Origin: Pseudomonadota bacterium
Lineage (GTDB): Bacteria; Pseudomonadota; Gammaproteobacteria; Steroidobacterales; JBCBZW01
DNA: 64,000 nucleotides
Reading direction: 5' to 3'
Assembly: GCA_039193195.1 (NCBI GenBank)
Contig: JBCCWS010000017.1
Span: 43,553-107,552 of the forward strand
Shown here: in pieces, positions 18,343 to 25,548 of the stretch
Position numbering within the stretch: the first letter of the stretch is position 1
Layout of the letters: each line of letters opens with the position of its first letter
The notes under the pieces: generated by a model
The model's database searches: none
What the model was told of the DNA's origin: nothing
The model's input: the letters and a program-made list of their open reading frames with translations, nothing else
Translations under genes and position numbers: made by a program

Positions 18343-20280
18343 ATGTGCGGAATTGCGGGCCTGTTCGACACGCAGCAACAGCGTCAAGTAGAGCCGGATT
18401 TGCTGGCGCAGATGACGCGGGCGGTTGCCCACCGCGGTCCGGACGGTGAAGGGCTGCACCAAGAACCTGGCGTCGGTCTCGGCCATCGACGCCTTTCCAT
18501 CATCGATCTCGCGGGCGGCGCACAGCCAATGTGGAACGATGCGCAGGATGTAGGTGTCACCTACAACGGGGAGATCTACAACTTCGCACAAGTGCGCGAG
18601 GAGCTCATTGCCGCGGGGTATCAGTTTCGAACTCGCTCCGATACGGAGGTGATCGTGCACGGTTGGTCCCACTGGGGCGAGTCATGCGTCGAACACTTCA
18701 ACGGCATGTTCGCCTTCGCGCTGTACGATCGACGACAACAGTCTCTCTTCCTTGCTCGGGACAGGTTGGGCATCAAGCCCCTCTACTACTCCGTGCTGCC
18801 CGACGGTTGGTTGTTGTTCGGCTCTGAGCTCAAGTCACTGTTAGTTCATCCGGGCCTCGAACGAGACCTCAGCAACGAGTCGATCGAGGAGTACTTTGCG
18901 TTTGGCTATGTGCCCGAGCCGCGCACTTTCCTAGCCAGTACGTTCAAGCTGCCACCCGCGCACACGCTGCTTTTGCGCCGCGGGCAGCCGCTGCCGCAAC
19001 CACGTGAGTACTGGCAGCTGTCCTTCGCAGTCGCACCGTGCTTCGAGTCCACCGACAATACCGCGGCGGAGTCCGCGCTTGAGGAGGAACTGATTGAGCG
19101 CCTTCGCACTGCCGTCGATCGGCGACTGGTGGCGGAGGTGCCCCTGGGTGCATTTCTCTCCGGCGGCGTCGACTCGAGCGCGGTCGTGGCAATGATGGCA
19201 GGACTTAGCGAGCGAGCCGTCAAGACGTGTTCGATCGCCTTTGGCGAGGCGGACTACGACGAGTCGAAGTTTGCGCGTATGGTCGCCGAGCGCTACGAAA
19301 CCGACCACCGAGTGAAGCAGGTAGACCCGGACGACTTCGGTCTAGTGGAGCAGCTGGCGCAGGTGTACGACGAGCCCTACGCTGACAGTTCTGCGATTCC
19401 CACCTATCGCGTGTGCGAGCTCGCGCGCCAAGAGGTGACCGTCGCGCTGTCCGGCGACGGTGGCGATGAGGGATTTGCGGGCTACCGTCGACACCGCTGG
19501 CACGCCTGGGAGGAGAGTATCCGCGGACGGCTTCCCCAAGCGCTTCGTAGGCCTCTTTTCGGCACAGCGGGAGCGCTCTACCCGAAGATGGATTGGGCGC
19601 CGCGCTTCCTGCGCGCAAAGACGACGCTTCAAGCGCTCGGCCGCGACTCTCTATCCGCCTATCTGCACAGCGTGTCAATTCTGCCCAGCGAGCTGCGCCG
19701 TCGCTTGCTAAGTCCTGATCTACAGCGTGAACTTGGCGGCTATGAGGCGGTAGAGGTGTTTCGAGCGCATGCGGCAAAGGCGGGACGTTGCGACCCTCTC
19801 TCGTTGGTGCAATATCTGGATTTCAAGACGTATTTGCCCGGGGACATCCTGACCAAGGTGGATCGCGCTTCGATGGCGCACGGGCTGGAGGTGCGCGTGC
19901 CGCTCCTCGACCATGAGTTCGTGCAGTGGTCGGCGCAGCTACCTGCGTCGCTCAAGCTGCGGGGACGAGAGGGCAAGTACGTGCTAAAGAAGGCTCTCGA
20001 GCCGCATTTGCCCGAAGACGTGCTTTACCGCCCGAAGATGGGCTTTGGTGTGCCACTGGGTCAGTGGTTCCGCGGGCCTTTGGCTGGATACCTTCGCGAC
20101 GCGATTACCGGCACGGAGCTCAAGGATACGGGCCTCTTCGACCCCGCCTCGCTACGTCGCCTAGTTGACGAGCACCAGAGTGGGCGGCGCGAGCACACGG
20201 CTGTGCTGTGGGCTTTGCTCATGTTTCGGGGTGCTGTCGATCAGCTCGTGCAACCCGCGGCAACATCTCGAGCCGCCTGA
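18343..20280 (+). CDS. XrtA system amidotransferase 1 (asparagine-synthase family)
   Basis: This glutamine-dependent amidotransferase is related to AsnB. It begins MCGIAGLFD, so Cys2 becomes the N-terminal nucleophile of the glutaminase domain (GHRRLSIID and YNGEIYN are also present). The C-terminal synthetase domain has the ATP-pyrophosphatase loop SGGVDSS at about 273-279 and LSGDGGDEGFAGYRRH. ATG 18343 has GGAG eight bases upstream. Enzymes of this group in XrtA loci are thought to amidate sugars or amino-acid decorations of the polymer; the acceptor is not known. A 71 bp gap separates it from xrtA. Confidence 0.9.
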   Translation: MCGIAGLFDTQQQRQVEPDLLAQMTRAVAHRGPDGEGLHQEPGVGLGHRRLSIIDLAGGAQPMWNDAQDVGVTYNGEIYNFAQVREELIAAGYQFRTRSDTEVIVHGWSHWGESCVEHFNGMFAFALYDRRQQSLFLARDRLGIKPLYYSVLPDGWLLFGSELKSLLVHPGLERDLSNESIEEYFAFGYVPEPRTFLASTFKLPPAHTLLLRRGQPLPQPREYWQLSFAVAPCFESTDNTAAESALEEELIERLRTAVDRRLVAEVPLGAFLSGGVDSSAVVAMMAGLSERAVKTCSIAFGEADYDESKFARMVAERYETDHRVKQVDPDDFGLVEQLAQVYDEPYADSSAIPTYRVCELARQEVTVALSGDGGDEGFAGYRRHRWHAWEESIRGRLPQALRRPLFGTAGALYPKMDWAPRFLRAKTTLQALGRDSLSAYLHSVSILPSELRRRLLSPDLQRELGGYEAVEVFRAHAAKAGRCDPLSLVQYLDFKTYLPGDILTKVDRASMAHGLEVRVPLLDHEFVQWSAQLPASLKLRGREGKYVLKKALEPHLPEDVLYRPKMGFGVPLGQWFRGPLAGYLRDAITGTELKDTGLFDPASLRRLVDEHQSGRREHTAVLWALLMFRGAVDQLVQPAATSRAA

Positions 20281-20319
20281 GATGAGCGCGCTATCCTCAA
20301 CCTCGAGGGGGGCATCAAG

Positions 20320-22215
20320 GTGCTTAGCGAGAGTGATCTGAGAGCGGATCGAGGCGCCTCGCGAGAGGGCGACAACGGTTGCGCGGGCTACCTCCTGATG
20401 GGTGGCGCTTCGGAATCTGTTCAGCAGTGGCTGAGCCACTCTGGCTGCTCTGCGCTGTTGAGCTCGGCGCGTTCGAGTCTCGGTATCGGTCAAGGCAAGG
20501 AGCTTGCGGCAGCGATCGAAGTTGAGGCCGTACAGGCTTGCATGCTGGGTGAGCCTCGATGGCGTGATGAGATGCTTGGTCAAACGGCGCGGGAGCAGGG
20601 GCAGGCAGCAGCACTTCTCGACGGTTGGCGCGACTATGGCGAACGCGTTGTCGACCAGCTCGGAGGCTCTTTCGGTCTCGCGGTTATCGACTGGCGCCAG
20701 GGTGCGGTGTTGCTGGCGACCGATCGCTTCGGTGTCTACCCAATGGCGTGGTGCGAGGTGGCTGAAGGGATCGTGTTTGGGGCAAGTGCTGGCCTGGTAC
20801 GCTCACATCCATCGGTGCAGAGCGATCTCGATCCGCAGGCGATCTTCGACTATCTCTACTTTGATGCCATCCCAGCCCCGCTCACGGTATACAAGAACGT
20901 TTACCGCCTGCGTGCGGGCGAGCGATTGCTGTGGCGAGAGGGTAAGTCCTCGATTGGGCGCTATTGGGAGCCCACCTTTGCCAGGCCTGGGTCAAGGGCT
21001 GATGACCGAGCGCTAGCAGCGCAGTTGAGGGAGAGTCTGGGGGCAGCGGTTGCCGTCGCGAGCAAGGGGGCTGAGCAACTGGCCTGCTTCCTGAGCGGTG
21101 GCCTCGACAGCTCCAGCGTGGTCGGACTGGCGGCAAGACAGCGCGAAGGCACCGACGCTGCGACCCAAGCATACACGATGGGTTTCTCCGCAGCGGGATT
21201 CGACGAGATGGAGTACGCGCGCCTTGCAGCTTCCCATTTCGGCGCGGAACTTCGCGAGCGCTATATAAGCCCCGATGAAGTGGCCGAGGCCATGCCTTTC
21301 GTCGCGGCCTGGTACGACGAACCCTTCGGCAACTCATCCGCTGTCCCCGCGTACGTGTGTGCCAAGACGGCCGCCAGCGAAGGCGTTACGCGGATGATTG
21401 CTGGAGACGGTGGTGATGAGCTGTTCGCCGGCAACTCTCGCTATGTCCGCCAGCAACTGTTCGGCTACTACGATCGCCTGCCGCGAGTCGCCCAAGGTGC
21501 GCTACAACGCTTGCTCTTGCTCGGCAAGACAGGCGACCACTCAGCTCTGTCAAAGGTGCCTGGGCTCTCGAAGCTCGTTAGCTACGTGGCGCAGGCGCGG
21601 CCTGGCATGCCTGCGCGCTACGACTCCTACAACTTTGTGCTGCGCTATGGGCCGCAGAACATGTTGAGTGAGGATTGGCTGACTCAGATCGATACTGAGC
21701 ATCCACTGCACCTGCAGGCGGATACCTGGAACGCGGCGCCTACGGAAGACCTGCTTCAGCGCATGCTCTATCTGGACTGGCAATTCACGCTGGCGGACAA
21801 CGATCTTCGTAAGGTCGGCGGGATGTGCGCGGCCGCCGGAGTGCAGGTGCGCTATCCGATGCTGGACGACGACGTGCTAGAGCTGTCCCTGCAGGTGCCG
21901 CCAGACCAACTGATTCACCGCCATCGCTTGCGCCACTTCTACAAAGAAGCGATGAACGGCTTTCTGCCTCGGGACATCATCAACAAGCCCAAACACGGCT
22001 TTGGACTGCCGTTCGGTATCTGGTTGAAGGAGTCCGCGCGCCTGCGGGACGTGGTTTACCCGGCGCTGGAGCAGGCGCGCGGACGTGGCATCATTCGCCC
22101 TTCGTTCATCGATGAGATGGTGCGCGCCCATCGCGACGGCCACGCCTACTATTTCGGCGGGATGCTGTGGATTATCGTGATGCTGGAACTGTGGATGCAG
22201 CGGCACGCGACCTAG
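20320..22215 (+). CDS. Second asparagine-synthase-like amidotransferase, N-terminal Cys missing
   Basis: The protein has the overall layout of AsnB, but its N-terminus (MLSESDLRADRG...) lacks Met-Cys-Gly, and the glutaminase-like half is divergent. It still shows LGGSFGLAVIDWRQGAVLLATDRFG and the pyrophosphatase loop SGGLDSS (259-265) with AGDGGDELFAGNSRY. Start GTG 20320 follows a GAGGGGGG ribosome site; I found no upstream start that would supply a Cys2. It may therefore use free ammonia, take ammonia from a partner such as the preceding amidotransferase, or perform an adenylating reaction without amidation (inference). It lies 39 bp after amidotransferase 1, probably in the same transcript. 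Confidence 0.8.
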   Translation: MLSESDLRADRGASREGDNGCAGYLLMGGASESVQQWLSHSGCSALLSSARSSLGIGQGKELAAAIEVEAVQACMLGEPRWRDEMLGQTAREQGQAAALLDGWRDYGERVVDQLGGSFGLAVIDWRQGAVLLATDRFGVYPMAWCEVAEGIVFGASAGLVRSHPSVQSDLDPQAIFDYLYFDAIPAPLTVYKNVYRLRAGERLLWREGKSSIGRYWEPTFARPGSRADDRALAAQLRESLGAAVAVASKGAEQLACFLSGGLDSSSVVGLAARQREGTDAATQAYTMGFSAAGFDEMEYARLAASHFGAELRERYISPDEVAEAMPFVAAWYDEPFGNSSAVPAYVCAKTAASEGVTRMIAGDGGDELFAGNSRYVRQQLFGYYDRLPRVAQGALQRLLLLGKTGDHSALSKVPGLSKLVSYVAQARPGMPARYDSYNFVLRYGPQNMLSEDWLTQIDTEHPLHLQADTWNAAPTEDLLQRMLYLDWQFTLADNDLRKVGGMCAAAGVQVRYPMLDDDVLELSLQVPPDQLIHRHRLRHFYKEAMNGFLPRDIINKPKHGFGLPFGIWLKESARLRDVVYPALEQARGRGIIRPSFIDEMVRAHRDGHAYYFGGMLWIIVMLELWMQRHAT

Positions 22216-22249
22216 GCCGCAGCAAAGCGGGAGCCCCGCTGCGCCTAGG
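22211..22249. terminator. Symmetric hairpin between two convergent genes, both stop codons inside the arms
   Basis: An inner stem AGCGGG/CCCGCT (22226-22231 and 22235-22240, three-base loop) is enclosed by CCTAGGC (22211-22217) and GCCTAGG (22243-22249), with a few unpaired bases between. The TAG of the plus-strand gene is 22213-22215, and the TAG of the minus-strand gene is the complement of 22245-22247, so each arm carries one stop codon. No long T-run follows on either strand. It is best read as a bidirectional termination or mRNA-end-protecting hairpin. Confidence 0.55.
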
Positions 22250-23204
22250 CGACGGCGATGCTCTCCCGAGGCAGCTGCGTCGCACGCACGCCCCGTAGGT
22301 AGTAGCTCAGCATTCGCGGTACGAACGTCACCGCTCGCCGATCCCAACAGGTGACCCTCGGCAGCTGCAACGGATCATCGTCGCAGCGCGCGATCCCCCA
22401 TGCGGTTGTGACCGCCTGGGTGAAGCCGGCGGCTTCGACGGCATCGACGGTGCTCTCGTCGTAGTCTTGGCCCGGCCTCCCGTTCGGGTAGGCGAAGGAG
22501 TCGATTCGTTGCTGGGTGATAGCCTGCAAGCGCTCGCGCCCCGCTCGGATTTCCTCCAGGGCGGCCTCACTGGAGAGCTCGCTCAAAATAGGGTGGTTCA
22601 CCGTGTGTCCACCGATCTCCAGGCCCCGCTCAGCCATCTTGGCAACCTGATCGGGCACCATCATGAGGCTTGGTGCGTCGTCCGCGTCTACCAGCGAGGC
22701 AAGCCTCCTCGTCAGCGCTAATCGCTCGGCGGGCTGGCGATACTTCAGTGCACCTGCGAGTTCGTTACTGGCGGCGACACGCGCCTGGAGGGAATCGAGC
22801 TGGCGGACACCCGATAGATCGCTATCTAGTTGACTGAGGTCAAGCTTGTCTCGGCGGGCAGTCCTCAACGCCTCGATGATGGCGTCGTTGAACATGATCT
22901 CGCCGTCTAGGAAGCCGGTGGAGACAAAGAAAGTTGCCCTCAAGCCATGGCGTTCTAGGATGGGGGCGGCCAATTCGGCGTTGTCGGCGAAGCCATCGTC
23001 GAAGGTGAGCGTGAGGGCACGATCAGGCAGGGTGCCGCGCTCGCGCATTCGATGCGCGGCATCTCCCAGGGTCATTACGCGGAAGAAGCGTGTGAGGCAC
23101 GCGCAGATGCGGTCGAAGGTCTGCGCGGTGATGTCCCCGCGGCGGAAGGCGTCTGCCTCGGGGAGCACACGATGAAAGGTGAGAACGAGTAGTCGATTTC
23201 GCAT
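22245..23204 (-). CDS. Polysaccharide deacetylase, CE4 family, second in the locus
   Basis: This NodB-type deacetylase starts MRNRLLVLTFHRVLP. It has the catalytic and metal-binding TLTFDDGFADN (Asp69, Asp70) and the metal-binding GGHTVNHP (His200, His204), followed by SFAYPNGRPGQDYDE. The set is complete, so it is probably active. The start has no signal peptide, and the opening ...LTFHRVLPE is typical of a deacetylase subfamily often found near sugar-transferase clusters. It is encoded against the direction of the XrtA genes and converges on the second amidotransferase. It differs clearly from the XrtA-type deacetylase at 14619, so the two are not recent duplicates. Confidence 0.87.
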   Translation of the reverse strand: MRNRLLVLTFHRVLPEADAFRRGDITAQTFDRICACLTRFFRVMTLGDAAHRMRERGTLPDRALTLTFDDGFADNAELAAPILERHGLRATFFVSTGFLDGEIMFNDAIIEALRTARRDKLDLSQLDSDLSGVRQLDSLQARVAASNELAGALKYRQPAERLALTRRLASLVDADDAPSLMMVPDQVAKMAERGLEIGGHTVNHPILSELSSEAALEEIRAGRERLQAITQQRIDSFAYPNGRPGQDYDESTVDAVEAAGFTQAVTTAWGIARCDDDPLQLPRVTCWDRRAVTFVPRMLSYYLRGVRATQLPRESIAVA

Positions 23205-23512
23205 GAAGATACGGAATCCGCTTTATTCACTCGGATGATACCTCACCCGTGCGGGAATTCGCCGTGTCGTAGATCGCTCGCCAGACCCAGGGCACCCTCT
23301 GCGCAGTGCGACACCCCCCGCGCTTCTGTGACCGATGTACTGGACAAGTAGCTGGCCTACGGTACAAAGGCCCAGATAGCTGCTCCAAGGCCGCCGGACG
23401 CACAGATCGAAGGTGGCGTGCGCCGTAGATTAGCGCGAGGGCAATCCGTACAATCTCGGCTGTTATCGCACGCCGTGGCGCTTGGCGCGACGATCCCAAG
23501 AGGTACCCAAAG
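23205..23512. other. 308 bp intergenic region between divergent genes, no gene seen
   Basis: The region separates the minus-strand deacetylase from the plus-strand acyl carrier protein gene, so it should contain promoters for both. TACAAT at 23449-23454 could be a -10 element for the ACP gene, but the matching -35 (TAGATT at 17 bp) is poor. On the other strand TATCAT is visible near 23240 without a good -35. No tRNA, strong hairpin or repeat was recognised. Confidence 0.45.
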
Positions 23513-23758
23513 TTGTCTACCTTAGAAGAGGTAAGAGACCTGGTGGGCGACGCTCTCCAGCTCGGCGAACTCACCGCCGAATGGACGCGCGAGACGCCGC
23601 TGGTCGGTGAGATTCCGGAGCTTGACTCCTACGCCGTCATTCATGTCCTCACTGTGCTTGGTGAGCACTTTGACGTGGAGTTCGACGACGATGAGCTAGG
23701 TGGCGCCCTTGAGTCTCTCGGCACGCTGGTCGACTTGGTAGACGCGAAGCTCGCGTGA
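23513..23758 (+). CDS. Acyl carrier protein of the XrtA locus
   Basis: This small acidic four-helix acyl carrier protein of 81 residues has the phosphopantetheine attachment serine in PELDSYAVI (Ser39; the usual DSL is DSY here). The likely start is TTG 23513, with AAGAGG (23499-23504) about eight bases upstream; no in-frame ATG fits. Its stop codon region overlaps the next gene's GTG by four bases, so it is coupled to hydrolase 2. In other XrtA loci an ACP like this accompanies an acyl-CoA ligase and a PLP-dependent decarboxylase. Neither is seen here, so its acyl or aminoacyl donor enzyme must be elsewhere. Confidence 0.85.
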   Translation: MSTLEEVRDLVGDALQLGELTAEWTRETPLVGEIPELDSYAVIHVLTVLGEHFDVEFDDDELGGALESLGTLVDLVDAKLA

Positions 23759-24642
23759 GCGCCGAGTCGGTCGACTGGCAACCCCACTTCCTCGCCGGCC
23801 CGCAGGGAGCCCTGTTTGCCCTGCACGTGTACCCCTCCGAGCGACACGTCAACACGCGCGGTGTCATCTTCTGCGCGCCCTTCGCGGAAGAGCTGAATAA
23901 GACCCGCCGAACCGTACGTCTAGCTGCGACGGCCTTAGCTGCGGCGGGGCATGAGGTGCTCATCGTCGACCTCTACGGTACAGGCGACAGCGAGGGTGAG
24001 TTCGCAGCGGCCTCGTGGCCCGGTTGGGTCGAGGACTTGCAGGTAGCCGCGACCTGGATGCGCGAGGTTCGTGGCCTTGAGCACCTGGTCCTTTGGGGCC
24101 TGCGGACCGGTGCTGTGCTCGCGGTAGCCGCGGCTGAAGCCGCGAAGGCGGAGCGTTTGTTGCTTTGGCAACCGGTGGTCAAGGGGAAGACCTTCGTCAC
24201 CTCGTTTCTTCGCATGCGTCTGGTGGCAGATCGGCTCGCCGGAGACGAGGTCGATGGTGGGCAGAACACGGGAGAGCTTCGAGAGTTGCTGGCGGCGGGG
24301 CAGCGGGTTGAGATCGGCGGCTACGCGTTCTCCGGCGCCATGTGCGAATCGCTAGACGCCCTTGACTTGGTAAAGGTCGCCCCCACCGTGCCCGTGCACT
24401 GGGCTGAGGTGGTAGCGGCAGGGGAGCGTCCCTTCAGTCCCGCTTCACGCAAGCTCATCGGCGTTTGGGATGCCGCTGGGGTGTGGGTAGAAGACGAGAA
24501 GGTAGTTGGGCCTAGCTTCTGGAGCACTCCGGAGATAGCGATCTCCCATGGGTTGATCGATCACTGCGGTGAGCTTGGCAAGGGCTGGCGAGAGGCGCGC
24601 GGCTCTTTCGGCCGCCCCCCAATCGACATGGGCTCGCCTTGA
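23755..24642 (+). CDS. Exosortase A system-associated hydrolase 2 (alpha/beta fold)
   Basis: The protein has an alpha/beta-hydrolase fold: IFCAPFAEELNKTRR, the oxyanion-side DLYGTGDSEGEF (about 72-83), and a strand-turn-helix at the nucleophile elbow. That elbow reads GLRTG (115-119), so the expected Ser in G-x-S-x-G is Arg117. Either the nucleophile is elsewhere or the protein is not a hydrolase. GTG 23755 overlaps the ACP stop, and the gene's end overlaps hydrolase 1 as TTGA. XrtA loci usually encode this pair together with an ACP, which suggests a joint reaction on an ACP-bound group (inference). Confidence 0.85.
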   Translation: MSAESVDWQPHFLAGPQGALFALHVYPSERHVNTRGVIFCAPFAEELNKTRRTVRLAATALAAAGHEVLIVDLYGTGDSEGEFAAASWPGWVEDLQVAATWMREVRGLEHLVLWGLRTGAVLAVAAAEAAKAERLLLWQPVVKGKTFVTSFLRMRLVADRLAGDEVDGGQNTGELRELLAAGQRVEIGGYAFSGAMCESLDALDLVKVAPTVPVHWAEVVAAGERPFSPASRKLIGVWDAAGVWVEDEKVVGPSFWSTPEIAISHGLIDHCGELGKGWREARGSFGRPPIDMGSP

Positions 24643-25538
24643 GTATGGTCACGGCTCAGCCTCATGAGGGGGAAGGCACCCTGCGCGCCCTGAGGTTCGA
24701 TTGCGAGGGCACCGCCCTCGCCGGCGTTCTCCACGACCCACCCCCGATGGCCGAGGTTCGCAGACTTGGCGTCGTCGTGGTCGTTGGGGGGCCGCAGACG
24801 CGCGTCGGCAGCCATCGCCAATTCACCTTGCTGGCGCGAGCGCTTTCCGGCGCGGGCTTCCCCTCCTTGCGTTTCGACCTACGCGGGATGGGTGACAGTG
24901 ACGGGGAGTTCCCGGGTTTCGAACACCTCACTGCCGATATCCAAGCGGCGGTTGGCGCGCTGGATCGGACCCATCCGGAGCTAGACGGGATCGTCCTCTG
25001 GGGCCTTTGTGACGCGGCGGCAGCGATCATGCTCAACGCATGGCGGATGCCCCGGGTGAAGGGGGTGGTGCTCCTCAACCCCTGGGTGCGCACGCAAGCT
25101 ACGCAAGCGAAGACATTCGTGCGGCACTACTATCTGCAGCGGTTGATGAATGGCGACTTCTGGACCGGTTTGTTTAGGGGGCGTGTCAACGTGTTCAAGT
25201 CCCTGTCCGAGTTCGGGCGAAACCTCCTCATCAGTCGCGGCAGTAGGCGCTCGCCCGATGACGCGGGCAGTCCCGATGACATGAGCCTGCCGTTCCCCGA
25301 GCGGATGCGCTTGGGCATGGAACGCTTCGAGGGAGAGGTGTTGCTCGTGTTGAGTGGAAACGACCTCACGGCAGCGGAGTTCGCTGACCTCGCGCGCGAT
25401 CATGAAGACTGGCGGGCGTTGCTCGAGCGACCGGCGTGGAGCCATCGTGATCTGCCCGAGGCAACGCATACCTTCTCCAGTGCCGCTTGGCGCGACCGTG
25501 TAGCTACGTGGACACGCGAGTGGCTCGATAGTCGCTAG
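24639..25538 (+). CDS. Exosortase A system-associated hydrolase 1 (alpha/beta fold, Cys elbow)
   Basis: This alpha/beta-hydrolase has VVVVVGGPQTRVGSHRQF (near 46-62), RFDLRGMGDSDGEF (78-91) and a nucleophile elbow WGLCDAAAAI with Cys124 in place of Ser, as in dienelactone hydrolases. A late segment with ATHTFSS probably supplies the catalytic His. TTG 24639 is chosen because it overlaps the stop of hydrolase 2; ATG 24645 is a possible alternative two codons later. It is the last plus-strand gene of the XrtA locus and ends ten bases before the convergent transglutaminase gene. Confidence 0.87.
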   Translation: MSMVTAQPHEGEGTLRALRFDCEGTALAGVLHDPPPMAEVRRLGVVVVVGGPQTRVGSHRQFTLLARALSGAGFPSLRFDLRGMGDSDGEFPGFEHLTADIQAAVGALDRTHPELDGIVLWGLCDAAAAIMLNAWRMPRVKGVVLLNPWVRTQATQAKTFVRHYYLQRLMNGDFWTGLFRGRVNVFKSLSEFGRNLLISRGSRRSPDDAGSPDDMSLPFPERMRLGMERFEGEVLLVLSGNDLTAAEFADLARDHEDWRALLERPAWSHRDLPEATHTFSSAAWRDRVATWTREWLDSR

Positions 25539-25548
25539 CGCGAACGAT

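Noticed and set aside
19220..19777. Minus-strand frame of 185 codons opposite amidotransferase 1
   Set aside because: Arg/Pro/Ser-rich shadow of a conserved gene, with no start context.
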